Assembly: GCA_002437245.1 (NCBI GenBank)
Contig: DJOQ01000046.1
Coordinates: forward strand, 1-37,030
Source: Ruminococcaceae bacterium UBA6434
Lineage (GTDB): Bacteria; Bacillota; Clostridia; Oscillospirales; Acutalibacteraceae
Reading direction: 5' to 3'
Length of the DNA: 37,030 nucleotides
The notes under the pieces: model-generated
The model's input: the letters and a program-made list of their open reading frames with translations, nothing else
Databases searched by the model: none
What the model was told of the DNA's origin: nothing
Part shown: in pieces, positions 1-7,151 of the stretch
How positions within the stretch are numbered: position 1 is the first letter of the stretch
Layout of the letters: each line of letters starts with the position of its first letter
Made by a program: the position numbers and the translations under genes

Positions 1-1
1 C

Positions 2-115
2 TTGCCCGTTTGGGCTTGGGTCCTGATCGGCTGCGGCGTACTTGCCGTGATCGGTGTGGGCGTAATTTGCGCTGTCTCGGTCACGAAAAAGCGCAGAAAA
101 GCGCGCGGTGAATGA
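2..115 (+). CDS. C-terminal end of a membrane-anchored protein (partial, 5' cut by window)
   Basis: Frame 2 is open from the window edge and ends at TGA 113-115, giving 37 residues. They form one hydrophobic helix (from PVWAWVLIGCG onward, about 27 residues) followed by a short basic tail, KKRRKARGE. This is the usual C-terminus of an exported protein held by one transmembrane segment with its tail in the cytoplasm. The gene lies 34 bp before a Y-family polymerase remnant typical of Tn1549-like conjugative elements, so it probably belongs to that element. No domain is visible and I do not name the protein. Confidence 0.55.
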   Translation: MPVWAWVLIGCGVLAVIGVGVICAVSVTKKRRKARGE

Positions 116-149
116 CGTTGTACCGACAGGACCAAAGGAGGCATGGAAG

Positions 150-566
150 ATGAAACAACGCACATACATCGCAATTGACCTGAAATCTTTCTACGCCTCC
201 GTGGAGTGCCGGGAGCGCGGCTTGGATCCTCTGGACACAAACCTCGTTGTCGCGGATGAGAGCCGGACGGACAAGAATCTGCTTGTCCGCCGTATGTACG
301 TTGTGGCAAATCATCTCCTGTCGGAAGCCAATGCGCCGAAGAAAAACGACGGTGACGTCCAGCTTAACCTCTTCACCGACTATGCCGCCGAAGAGGAAAA
401 ACAGAAGGCCGAGGATGCTGCATTGGAGCGTGAGCAGAAAATACAAGCCGCCACGCTTGCGATCAAAAAGAAGTACGGAAAGAACGCCATTCTCAAGGCG
501 ATGAATCTTGAAGAAGGCGCAACAGCCAAAGACCGCAATGCTCAGATCGGAGGGCATAAGGCATAA
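150..566 (+). pseudogene. Y-family (UmuC/ImpB-like) DNA polymerase with large internal deletion
   Basis: The 138-residue reading frame joins both ends of a protein that is normally about 500 residues. Residues 1-41 carry the start of the palm domain (AIDLKSFYASVE, with metal-binding Asp10 and Glu19). At residues 40-43 (TDKN) the sequence jumps straight to the C-terminal tail seen in polymerases of Tn1549-like elements (NLLVRRMYVVANH, then AIKKKYGKNAILKAMNLEEGAT and GGHKA). The second palm carboxylates, thumb and little-finger domains are missing, so no polymerase activity is expected. I chose ATG 150 because AAAGGAGG (134-141) sits 8 bases upstream. The frame is intact across the junction, so a short protein could still be made. 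Family assignment is from remembered sequence patterns; the deletion is inferred by comparison with them. Confidence 0.75.
268..289. repeat. 8-bp inverted repeat at the polymerase deletion junction
   Basis: CGGACAAG (268-275) and CTTGTCCG (282-289) are perfect inverted copies around a 6-base loop. The repeat spans the codons where the N- and C-terminal parts of the polymerase gene are joined. It may be a by-product of the join, or part of what promoted it. Confidence 0.5.
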
Positions 567-594
567 GAAAAATCTATCATTTATGAGGAAAAGA

Positions 595-1050
595 ATGCAA
601 CTACGAGAATATCAGCCTTCTGACTGTGAGCAGTTAGCCGAGTTGTTTTATCAAACAGTTCACAGTGTTAATGCAAAAGATTACACAAAAGAGCAACTGG
701 ATGTTTGGGCAACTGGCACGGTCAATTTGCGTGAATGGAACAACTCTTTTCTGGAACACCGAACGATTGTTGCCGTTGAAAATGGTAAAATTGTTGGGTT
801 TGGGGATATGGACAACACTGGCTATTTGGATAGGCTTTATGTTCATAAGGACTACCGGCACAAAGGCGTTGCTTCTAAGATTTGTGATGCGCTGGAATCT
901 TCTGCGAAGGGAAAAACGTTCATTACCCATGCGTCTATCACAGCAAAACCATTTTTTCAACAGCGGGGATACCGCGTAGTAAAAGAACAGAAAGTCATTC
1001 GGCAGGAAATCGCTTTGACGAATTATGTAATGGAGAAGCTGGCAACTTAG
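595..1050 (+). CDS. GNAT family N-acetyltransferase
   Basis: This 151-residue protein has the GNAT fold signature. Strand beta4 is YLDRLYVHKDY and is followed by the acetyl-CoA pyrophosphate-binding turn RHKGVA (about residues 88-93) and its helix; a C-terminal FFQQRGYRVV segment is typical of the family. It should transfer acetyl from acetyl-CoA to an amine; the substrate is unknown. I chose ATG 595 because GAGG (585-588) lies 6 bases upstream, whereas ATG 583 has no clear ribosome site. The gene looks more AT-rich than the polymerase remnant before it and the YolD gene after it. Those two are normally adjacent in this element family, so it looks like inserted cargo. It could be a small-molecule resistance or detoxification enzyme, but nothing in the sequence settles that. 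Confidence 0.82.
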   Translation: MQLREYQPSDCEQLAELFYQTVHSVNAKDYTKEQLDVWATGTVNLREWNNSFLEHRTIVAVENGKIVGFGDMDNTGYLDRLYVHKDYRHKGVASKICDALESSAKGKTFITHASITAKPFFQQRGYRVVKEQKVIRQEIALTNYVMEKLAT

Positions 1051-1076
1051 GATTTATCCTAGAAGGGAGATGTACA

Positions 1077-1505
1077 ATGCGTAGTAACAATAAGTATGAC
1101 GAGATTATGCGGCTTCCGCACCATGTCTCCAAGACGCGCCCGCAGATGCCGATGTCGGATCGGGCAGCGCAGTTTGCGCCCTTCGCCGCCCTCACCGGTT
1201 ATGATTCTTCAATCAAGGAAACCGGACGTCTGACCGACGAAAGGATTGAGCTTGACGAGGAAGCTCTGACTGCATTGGATATGAAATTTCAGATTCTCAT
1301 GGAAGCACTCGATGAAGAACCAGAAGTTTCTATTACCTACTTTAAGCCGGACGAGCGAAAAGCCGGAGGTTCATATCTTAAAGTCACGGGAACATTGAAG
1401 AAGCTGGATGAATATGAGCGAATATTGATGTTGATGAATGGGCAGAAAATTAAGTTGGACGCGGTTTTGGCTATTGACGGGGATATTTTTGCCTGCCTTA
1501 CCTGA
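1077..1505 (+). CDS. YolD-like family protein
   Basis: The 142-residue product begins NNKYDEIMRLPHHVS, then SDRAAQFAPFAALTGYD, the hallmark of the element-borne YolD-like family (PF08863). YolD-like genes usually sit beside a UmuC-type polymerase, and here it follows the polymerase remnant after a GNAT gene. The family was named for Bacillus YolD; its biochemical role is not established, though the pairing with error-prone polymerases suggests a link to DNA repair or polymerase control. AGAAGGGAGA ends 6 bases before ATG 1077. The gene is intact although its usual partner is broken, so it may be an orphan. Confidence 0.83.
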   Translation: MRSNNKYDEIMRLPHHVSKTRPQMPMSDRAAQFAPFAALTGYDSSIKETGRLTDERIELDEEALTALDMKFQILMEALDEEPEVSITYFKPDERKAGGSYLKVTGTLKKLDEYERILMLMNGQKIKLDAVLAIDGDIFACLT

Positions 1506-1527
1506 GAAAAGTTGATACGGTTCACCT

Positions 1528-1564
1528 AAAAGGCTCAATACCGTGGTTCGGTGTTGAGCCTTTT
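1528..1564 (+). terminator. Hairpin after the YolD-like gene
   Basis: A 16-base arm (1528-1543, starting AAAAGGCTCAA) pairs with 1549-1564 (ending TTGAGCCTTTT) around a 5-base loop with one mismatched position. The right arm ends in TTTT. It lies 23 bases past the YolD stop and is a probable intrinsic terminator. It marks the last recognisable part of the conjugative-element remnant. Confidence 0.7.
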
Positions 1565-1585
1565 GAAATAAAAGCTGTTAGGGAG

Positions 1586-1601
1586 GTTTTGCTAGCAAAA
1601 C
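1586..1601. repeat. 16-bp perfect palindrome at the element/host junction
   Basis: GTTTTGCTAGCAAAAC is its own reverse complement. It lies between the last element feature (hairpin ending 1564) and the point where protein homology resumes on the minus strand (about 1603). It could be a terminus or attachment-like sequence, or chance. Confidence 0.45.
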
Positions 1602-1602
1602 T

Positions 1603-1661
1603 CATCAATGTGCAGATGCCGCATTTTGTAAAACGCGCCTCGTATCCGCTGCCGTCGGGAT
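1603..1661 (-). pseudogene. Scrap resembling L-2-amino-thiazoline-4-carboxylate hydrolase
   Basis: Read on the minus strand, about 20 codons give GYEARFTKCGICTLM, which resembles the cysteine-containing core of ATC hydrolase-family proteins. It is fused directly to the 3' end of the alpha/beta-hydrolase pseudogene and stops matching near 1603, next to the 16-bp palindrome. An intact family member lies at 2303-3004, so this may come from a second copy. The match is short and the family call is tentative. Confidence 0.35.
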
Positions 1662-2292
1662 AAGCTTTCATCACCGCGTCCCTGTATTAAAATGTTCCTT
1701 TGCGCTTCCGAATTCAAAATATGTATTTTTCAAAAGCTCTTTGGGCAAATCGGGAAAAGGCTTGTTTTCGAGACTGTCGCTCATCTGACGGCGCAGATTG
1801 CCGTAGCGAAGCGCTTTTCCGGCAGAGATGAAATACGGTTTAATGTCATCGTCGTCGCACCACAGAATATTTTTCAGTGTTTTTCCCTTGGTCCAATACA
1901 GGCTTTTTATGGCAAAATACAAAAACGGCGTCATAATGCGGCGCGTGCCTTTTTGATTTGAGCGAATTGACCTCCGTCAAAGAATATGTGCCCGACGGGT
2001 ATTTCGGTCTGTGCAACAAACGACAGGGCAAGGTCGGCACCTATGGAAGAAGCTACAACCAATGCAAGCTCTTTTATGTTTTGTTCGCATAAAAACGCCT
2101 CTGTTTACCTTATCTCATCTTTTTTATCAATATATTTCTGACCGACGCAGTAAACGGTGAGGTAGGCAAAATGCAATAATATTTGTCATTTAAATATTCA
2201 GCGGCTCTCTCGCTGCTTTTTCCCGTCACTCCCATGGCGTGAAAAAACAGTATTGCCGGAGAGAATTTGCTTCCGTATGTTTCAAACAGCAT
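1662..2292 (-). pseudogene. Alpha/beta-hydrolase-like gene, broken by frameshifts and a stop
   Basis: The start is at 2292 with TAGGAGG placed 7 bases upstream on the minus strand, 10 bp after the stop of the ATC hydrolase-like gene, so the two probably formed an operon. The N-terminus reads MLFETYGSKFSPAILFFHAMG, followed by pieces containing VVASSIGADLAL (nucleophile-elbow-like), GHIFFDGGQFAQI and MTPFLYFAIKSLYW. These pieces fall in different frames. I infer a 1-base loss near 2148-2166, an in-frame TAA at about 2104-2109 where a CAA codon would fit, a 1-base loss in the A-run near 1946-1961, and another near 1680-1694. With several independent lesions it is very unlikely to be functional. 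Confidence 0.7.
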
Positions 2293-2302
2293 ATTTAACC
2301 TC

Positions 2303-3004
2303 CTAACGATTCCTGCGATAGCCTTGCTCATCGCGATATTCGGGATGTTCTTTAAGGTATTCGTCGCGATCGCCTACAATTGTGTAATCGCATTTATCGC
2401 CGTTTGCGCAAGTGGTTTTTCTGACAAGCCTTGCGTGGACACATTCCATGGCTTCAAAATCGGGATTACAGAGCGCCGGCATAACCTCTGTGAGATTGTG
2501 CTTTTTCGCAAACTCCGCGGTGGGGCAGGCGGTAAATTCATAGTATATGGGCTTGTTTTCGTCAAACGGGGCTATATTCATTTTAAAATCGCCCCACTTG
2601 TCGCATTGCCTCTTGGCGTTTTGAAATGACTTGTACATAAGCTTTTTGAAAAATGGCTTGTTGCAGTCCGCAAATTTCATCTTACGGAATGCTCCGAGAA
2701 ATAAATTACCTTCCATCTCTTCGATTTCGGCAAGACTTGCGACGGATTTGCAGACCGAATAGTATGCCATCAGGGCTATACAGTCGTAATTGCCGCCTTT
2801 GCCGTTATGAAAGTTCTTTTTGCCGCCTAAATCCGTGCGCCAATCCGACAGGAAGTCCGTGTATTGCTTTTGTACCGACTCCCATACTTCATCGCACTTG
2901 TCGGGTGGGAAATGAAGCGCAATCTTTTTTTGTATTTCCTTTTTACAGGATTTTGAGTATAAAACATGGCATTTACGGTCAAATTGCAGTTCGTTGTCTT
3001 TCAT
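2303..3004 (-). CDS. L-2-amino-thiazoline-4-carboxylic acid hydrolase-like protein
   Basis: This 233-residue protein ends with the pattern YYEFTACPTAEFAKKHNL, VMPALCNPDFEAME and CANGDKCDYTIVGD. That is the cysteine-rich arrangement of the ATC hydrolase family (PF14196), named for a Pseudomonas enzyme that opens a thiazoline ring on the way to L-cysteine. Most family members, including this one, have no proven substrate. There is no signal peptide or membrane segment, so it is expected in the cytoplasm. ATG 3004 was chosen because GGAGGA lies 7 bases upstream; an upstream ATG at 3061 has no such site. The downstream partner is a pseudogene. A possible operator lies about 90-105 bp upstream. 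Confidence 0.7.
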   Translation of the reverse strand: MKDNELQFDRKCHVLYSKSCKKEIQKKIALHFPPDKCDEVWESVQKQYTDFLSDWRTDLGGKKNFHNGKGGNYDCIALMAYYSVCKSVASLAEIEEMEGNLFLGAFRKMKFADCNKPFFKKLMYKSFQNAKRQCDKWGDFKMNIAPFDENKPIYYEFTACPTAEFAKKHNLTEVMPALCNPDFEAMECVHARLVRKTTCANGDKCDYTIVGDRDEYLKEHPEYRDEQGYRRNR

Positions 3005-3092
3005 AATGCTTCCTCCGTGTAAAATGTCGGTAATTTGCCCTTGCCGCTTATGCTTGCTCAAAAAGAGGTTGAACGCAGCCTTACCGGCACAA

Positions 3093-3110
3093 AGTTAGCA
3101 ATCACTAACT
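3093..3110. promoter_or_regulatory. Possible TetR-type operator
   Basis: AGTTAG (3093-3098) and CTAACT (3105-3110) are perfect inverted half-sites 6 bases apart. On the minus strand this reads TTAGTTAGTGATTGCTAACT, close to the TTAGT-N-ACTAA style of many TetR-family operators. It lies upstream of the ATC hydrolase-like gene. No regulator gene is beside it in this window. Confidence 0.45.
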
Positions 3111-3122
3111 AAGGCGTATTTT

Positions 3123-3148
3123 AAAAGCTGCCGTTTCGGCAGCTATAA
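3123..3148. other. Short perfect hairpin in leader region
   Basis: AGCTGCCG (3126-3133) pairs perfectly with CGGCAGCT (3137-3144) around a TTT loop, flanked by short A/T runs on both sides. It could end transcripts weakly in either direction. On the minus strand it lies between the possible promoter region and the operator-like site before the ATC hydrolase-like gene. Confidence 0.4.
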
Positions 3149-3307
3149 AATTTGTAAAAAGAAAAGCGTAATTTTATTCTTTTTCGCTTTACCGGTATTT
3201 TATAACAAATTATTCCGAATTTCAATACCGATTCAGGATTGCGAATAAAAATATGCGCCATACCTTTTCACAGCCTTTATCGGTTGTTTATTTGGCATAA
3301 AACCGGA

Positions 3308-3644
3308 GCAATTTCAGCCGCCGTGACCGAAAAATATCATATCGACAAAACTTTACCGACAGGCGAGGTTAAGCTGAACGGACGCACTTACAAAGGCAAA
3401 AAAAGCCATTGAAGATGCTCTTAAAACTTTCGGTGATAAACTACACCGAAGAAGAGCGCAAAGAACTCGAAAAACAGCTCGGAATCGCAAATGAAGCCCT
3501 TGAGGAAATCGGTAATGCCGAAAAGTAAAAGATGAGATTGACAAACTCCCGTCGCCCGATAATGTAGCTCCCGATGATAAAGACGCGGTAGAACGCGTCA
3601 GGCAGGCGGCGGATAATCTCTCCGAAGAAGAAAAAGCGTTCTGA
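3308..3644 (+). pseudogene. Frameshifted remnant of a helical-repeat surface-type protein
   Basis: The region between 3062 and 3783 has no intact gene. Within it, codons from 3308 read ISAAVTEKYHIDKT and GEVKLNGRTYKGK, then change frame near 3400 to YTEEERKELEKQLG and IANEALEEIGNAEK, stop, and continue one base on as VKDEIDKLP, DNVAPDDKDAVERVRQ and AADNLSEEEKAF before TGA 3642. Pieces of the form DKDAV...AADNLSEEEK resemble acidic helical repeats in large clostridial surface proteins. No start or full domain remains. It is followed by a good terminator, so it is probably the 3' end of a gene that was otherwise lost. Confidence 0.5.
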
Positions 3645-3656
3645 AAAATAATCGGA

Positions 3657-3692
3657 AAAGCGGACAGTCATATTTCGGCTGTCTGCTTTTTT
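3657..3692 (+). terminator. Intrinsic terminator
   Basis: AAAAGCGGACAG (3657-3668) pairs with CTGTCTGCTTTT (3679-3690) with one G-T pair, followed by further T. It sits 13 bases after the surface-protein remnant and isolates adenine deaminase from upstream transcription. Confidence 0.8.
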
Positions 3693-3734
3693 CGTATTCG
3701 TTTATAACTTTTTGTAGCTATCAATTTGTTTTTG

Positions 3735-3743
3735 TGTTACAAT
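3735..3743 (+). promoter_or_regulatory. Possible extended -10 promoter of adenine deaminase gene
   Basis: TGTTACAAT is an extended -10 element (TG-N-TACAAT), 40 bp before the start codon. No good -35 is present at the usual distance (TAGCTA at 17 bp), which extended -10 promoters can tolerate. Confidence 0.35.
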
Positions 3744-3783
3744 TATTTGCGGAAAAATATTCTGACTTTTTAAGGAGCGCACT

Positions 3784-5478
3784 ATGAAAAAGTTATTTAA
3801 AAACGGAATTGTAGTCAACGTTTTTACGGGTGAACTCATAAAGACAAACGTCCTTTTTGAAAACGGAGTTATTTTGGGCGTGGATGATTACGGCGAGGAT
3901 GAAGCCGATGAAATAATCGACGTTACGGGAAAATACATTTGCCCCGGGTTTATAGACGGCCATATACATATTGAAAGCACAATGCTCACTTGCGCCGAAT
4001 TTGCCAAAACCGCGGTTTCTCACGGTACAACAGCAGTAATAGCAGATCCGCATGAAATAGCCAATGTCTGCGGCAAAGATGGGCTTCGCTATATGCTTGA
4101 ATCAAGCGAGGGACTTCCGCTTACCGTATATTTCGTAATACCGTCATGCGTTCCGGCAACGGGCTTTGATGAATCGGGTGCGGTTCTCTCGGCAGATGAT
4201 ATAGAAGAGTTTTATTTCGAAAAGCGCGTCCTCGGTCTCGGTGAAGTTATGAATTACGTCGGCGTGGTAGCAGGAGACAGGGAGCTCGAAAGGAAAATAA
4301 AATCCGCTTTGGCTCGCGGACTTGTGGTAAACGGCCATGCTCCGCTTTTGTCGGGTAAACCGCTTGATAAATATATTTCCGCGGGAATAGGTGACGACCA
4401 TGAGTGTTCCTCTGCCGATGAAGCCAAAGAGCGCATACGCAAGGGTCAGAGAATAATGATAAGACAGGGTACTGCGGCAAGAAATCTCTCGGGGCTTTTG
4501 CCTTTGTTTGACGATCCGTGGGAGCAGAGATGCCTTTTGGTAACCGACGATAAGCACCCTGCCGATCTTATTTCAAACGGACACATAGACAGCATAATCC
4601 GCTCTGCCGCACAAATGGGTAAGAGCGCCGTAACAGGCATAAGAATGGCTACTCTCCATGCGGCGGAATGTTTCGGGCTTAAAAATACAGGCGCCGTAGC
4701 GCCGGGGTACAAAGCGGATATGCTTGTCCTCGATGACCTTGATAAGGTGATTGTTCGCGATGTATACAAAAACGGTGAAAAAGTTGTTTCGGACGGTAAA
4801 ACACTTCGGTTTGATACGCCGAAGATAAGCGAGGCACTTGAAAAAAGGGTGCGCAGCTCCTTTAATTTGCCTGTGCTCTCTTCGTCTGATTTTGTCGTCG
4901 GTTATAAGGGAAAAAGGAAATGCCACGTTATATCGCTTGTAGACGGGCAACTTTTGACCGACGATTTGGTATCGGATATTGATTTTGACCGTAATAACGG
5001 CATAGATATTGAGCGTGATATATTGAAAATAGCCGTCATCGAAAGGCATCATAACACGGGTCATATAGGCAACGCCTTTATAAAGGGCATAGGTCTTAAA
5101 GAAGGCGCAATAGCTTCCTCCGTGGCGCACGATTCACACAATCTTATTGTGATAGGCGCAAATACCGAAGATATGGCGTTTGCTGCAAACCGTATTCGTG
5201 AGCTCGGCGGCGGTATAGTTTCGGTCAAAAACGGAAGGGTGGTATCCGAAATGCCTCTCCCGATAGGCGGACTTATGTCATGCTCGGCGGCGGAAACCGC
5301 CGCGGAACAAAACGAAAAGGTGCGCGAAAGCGTGTATTCTCTCGGTGTGCCTAAGGGCTTTGAGCCGTTTATGATAATGTCATTTTTAAGTCTTCCCGTT
5401 ATACCGCATTTAAAACTTACCACAAAGGGGCTTGTCGATGTCGATACCCAAACGCTGCTTCCGCTGATTGCGGAGTAA
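3784..5478 (+). CDS. ade: Adenine deaminase
   Basis: Adenine deaminase hydrolyses adenine to hypoxanthine and ammonia for purine salvage in the cytoplasm. The 564-residue length is typical of bacterial Ade (amidohydrolase superfamily, COG1001). Visible motifs are GFIDGHIHIEST (His60, His62, metal binding), ADPHEIANV (about 88-95), LGLGEVMNY, GHAPLLSGKPL, GIGDDHE and VTDDKHP. The C-terminal domain contains RHHNTGHIG, SVAHDSHNLIVIG and PLPIGGLMS. TAAGGAG lies 8 bases upstream of ATG 3784. It has a terminator upstream and a hairpin downstream, so it seems to be transcribed alone. All expected motifs are present. Confidence 0.96.
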   Translation: MKKLFKNGIVVNVFTGELIKTNVLFENGVILGVDDYGEDEADEIIDVTGKYICPGFIDGHIHIESTMLTCAEFAKTAVSHGTTAVIADPHEIANVCGKDGLRYMLESSEGLPLTVYFVIPSCVPATGFDESGAVLSADDIEEFYFEKRVLGLGEVMNYVGVVAGDRELERKIKSALARGLVVNGHAPLLSGKPLDKYISAGIGDDHECSSADEAKERIRKGQRIMIRQGTAARNLSGLLPLFDDPWEQRCLLVTDDKHPADLISNGHIDSIIRSAAQMGKSAVTGIRMATLHAAECFGLKNTGAVAPGYKADMLVLDDLDKVIVRDVYKNGEKVVSDGKTLRFDTPKISEALEKRVRSSFNLPVLSSSDFVVGYKGKRKCHVISLVDGQLLTDDLVSDIDFDRNNGIDIERDILKIAVIERHHNTGHIGNAFIKGIGLKEGAIASSVAHDSHNLIVIGANTEDMAFAANRIRELGGGIVSVKNGRVVSEMPLPIGGLMSCSAAETAAEQNEKVRESVYSLGVPKGFEPFMIMSFLSLPVIPHLKLTTKGLVDVDTQTLLPLIAE

Positions 5479-5520
5479 GCTTTGCGTTTTTGTAAGTTTT
5501 GAATTTTTGAGGCTTTAGTG

Positions 5521-5551
5521 TTATCGGACGGCAATTTATGTCGTCCGATAA
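5521..5551 (+). terminator. Hairpin downstream of ade
   Basis: TTATCGGACG (5521-5530) pairs perfectly with CGTCCGATAA (5542-5551), loop 11 bases. The following T-run is short and delayed (GTGCTTTTA), so it is a weaker intrinsic terminator than the others here. Confidence 0.5.
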
Positions 5552-5594
5552 GTGCTTTTAAGAAATAATTAATTATATTGTAATCATTTGTCAC

Positions 5595-5622
5595 TTGATT
5601 TTGTCGGATAGTGTAATATAAT
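5595..5622 (+). promoter_or_regulatory. Promoter of polysaccharide deacetylase gene
   Basis: TTGATT (5595-5600) and TATAAT (5617-5622) are 16 bp apart. The start codon follows 35 bp after the -10 element. Confidence 0.6.
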
Positions 5623-5657
5623 GAAAGCGTATAATATCAAGAGAAGGGTGTATTTGT

Positions 5658-6581
5658 GTGGAGAGACAAAAAGCGGAAGCGGTTATAAAACAAAATATTT
5701 TGTATAGAAAAATTATACTTGCGCTTTCTGCGTCGGTTCTTGTGATTGCGGTTTTACTCCTTATATTCGGAATTAAATACGGCAAAACAAAGCGCAGTCT
5801 TAAGTCCGTTACGGCGGAAAAAGCTGCTGCGGAACAATCGCTGAGCGAACGCGAATCATCGTTTGCGGACGAAAAAAGCAGTATGAGCGGCGAGATTTCA
5901 AAATTGAATGAACAAATATCGATGAAAAAAGAACAGGAGATTAAGTCGGGCGGAGAAAAAACCGTGTACCTGACATTCGACGACGGACCGTCGCCCAACA
6001 CTCCGCGGATAATCGATATCCTTAACGAGAACGGAGTCAGGGCGACTTTTTTTGTCAAAAACGGCGATAAGTATAACGGCTATATGAAAAACATAACGGA
6101 ATCCGGAAATAAAATCGCGCTTCATTCTTACACGCATGACTATTCAAAAATATATGTTTCCGAGGAAGCCTTTTTTGACGATTTGCAGAAAATTTCCGAC
6201 CTTGTGTATGACGAGACGGGTGTTCGCACAAACATAATCCGTTTCCCCGGCGGCGGCAGCAATACTATAAGCCGCAAATATTCCGTGGGCATTATGTCAA
6301 ATCTTACAAAAGATGTTAAGGAAAAGGGATATTATTATTTTGACTGGAATGTTTCTTCCGGTGACGCAAGCGCAAAAGAGCTTCCGAAAGAGCGAATAAT
6401 CGAAAACTGTCAAAAAGTGCCGAAATCCAATACTGTTGTAGTGCTTTTGCACGATTCATCGACAAAAAACACTACCGTGGACGCACTGCCCGATATAATC
6501 GCGTATTATAAAAGCATGGGGTACGGCTTCGATGTTTTAAGCGAAAAAACATATCCGATTCATCAGAAAGTCAATAACTGA
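5658..6581 (+). CDS. Membrane-anchored polysaccharide deacetylase (NodB domain)
   Basis: The enzyme removes acetyl groups from an N-acetylglucosamine or related polymer, most likely peptidoglycan, on the outer face of the membrane. Residues 19-40 are one transmembrane helix. Residues 45-95 form a charged heptad-like stalk (SVTAEKAAAEQSLSE and onward), and the NodB domain runs from about 102. Catalytic and metal residues are seen in TFDDGPSP (Asp108, Asp109), HSYTH (His156, His160), RFPGGGS and VLLHDS. The start is GTG 5658, with AAGGGTG 7 bases upstream; the first codons then lead directly into the anchor. The gene stands alone under its own promoter. The exact polymer is not shown; a spore or cell-wall role is possible. 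Confidence 0.9.
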   Translation: MERQKAEAVIKQNILYRKIILALSASVLVIAVLLLIFGIKYGKTKRSLKSVTAEKAAAEQSLSERESSFADEKSSMSGEISKLNEQISMKKEQEIKSGGEKTVYLTFDDGPSPNTPRIIDILNENGVRATFFVKNGDKYNGYMKNITESGNKIALHSYTHDYSKIYVSEEAFFDDLQKISDLVYDETGVRTNIIRFPGGGSNTISRKYSVGIMSNLTKDVKEKGYYYFDWNVSSGDASAKELPKERIIENCQKVPKSNTVVVLLHDSSTKNTTVDALPDIIAYYKSMGYGFDVLSEKTYPIHQKVNN

Positions 6582-6725
6582 TTTGTGCCCGATTTTTTTG
6601 TATATATTCCATATGAACAAAAGCTTGCAGTTGTTATTTTGCACAAACATTTAAAAATGTTTTGATTTGTCTTTGGAAGTACAGCCGAATTATTGCAAAA
6701 TCCCCCATATATCGTGTCAAAGCCG

Positions 6726-6753
6726 TTGACGAGGACAAGTTTTGTGGTATAAT
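6726..6753 (+). promoter_or_regulatory. Promoter of the HPr gene
   Basis: TTGACG (6726-6731) and TATAAT (6748-6753) are 16 bp apart, near consensus for the housekeeping sigma factor. The -10 is 57 bp before ATG 6811. The upstream stretch 6582-6725 shows no gene. Confidence 0.8.
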
Positions 6754-6810
6754 ATGTTAACGGTACGAAGAAAAAACATTATTATATATCAATATTTGGG
6801 GAGAATGACT

Positions 6811-7074
6811 ATGTACGTTAAAGATGTTCTTGTTCAAAATCAGGTAGGGCTTCATGCTCGTCCTGCAACTTTCTTCATTCAGAAAGCCAATGAGTTTAAA
6901 TCTTCTATCTGGGTTGAAAAGGAAGAGAGAAGAGTTAATGCAAAGAGCCTTCTCGGCGTTCTTTCACTCGGCATAATGGGTGGCACAAAGATCAGGATCA
7001 TTGCAGGCGGCCCCGATGAAGAGCAGGCTGTCGAAGAGCTTGTTAAGCTTGTTGAGTCAGGCTTCGCTGAATAA
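6811..7074 (+). CDS. ptsH: HPr phosphocarrier protein
   Basis: HPr passes phosphate from Enzyme I to sugar-specific EII proteins in the cytoplasm and, in Firmicutes, controls carbon catabolite repression. The 87-residue length is typical. His15, the site phosphorylated by Enzyme I, is in VGLHARPA, and Ser46, the HPr kinase site, is in NAKSLLGVL. Having His15 argues against the HPr paralogue Crh, which lacks it. ATG 6811 was chosen because GGGGAG (6798-6803) is 7 bases upstream; ATG 6805 would be only 1 base away. No ptsI is adjacent. A strong promoter and terminator bracket it as a single-gene unit. Confidence 0.95.
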   Translation: MYVKDVLVQNQVGLHARPATFFIQKANEFKSSIWVEKEERRVNAKSLLGVLSLGIMGGTKIRIIAGGPDEEQAVEELVKLVESGFAE

Positions 7075-7090
7075 TTTTGAATATTTAGTT

Positions 7091-7131
7091 AAAACGGCAC
7101 ACCGTGTTTTCTTCGGTGTGCCTTGTTTTTT
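7091..7131 (+). terminator. Intrinsic terminator after ptsH
   Basis: GGCACACCG (7096-7104) pairs perfectly with CGGTGTGCC (7114-7122), extended by AAAAC/GTTTT outside, and ends in a T-run. It lies just 21 bases before the uvrC start, so uvrC must be read either by readthrough or from a promoter I cannot identify. Confidence 0.85.
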
Positions 7132-7151
7132 AACAAAGGACGGTGAGCGCT

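Noticed and set aside
4573..5130. Long open frames on the minus strand opposite adenine deaminase
   Set aside because: They lie entirely under a well-recognised gene, have no ribosome site or family resemblance, and are antisense shadows.
6582..6725. Possible small gene or riboswitch upstream of ptsH
   Set aside because: The stretch is AT-rich with stop codons in all frames and only a short ACATTT/AAATGT repeat; nothing supports a feature beyond the promoter.
6811..7074. Crh paralogue of HPr
   Set aside because: Crh lacks the phosphorylatable histidine; this protein has His15 as well as Ser46.
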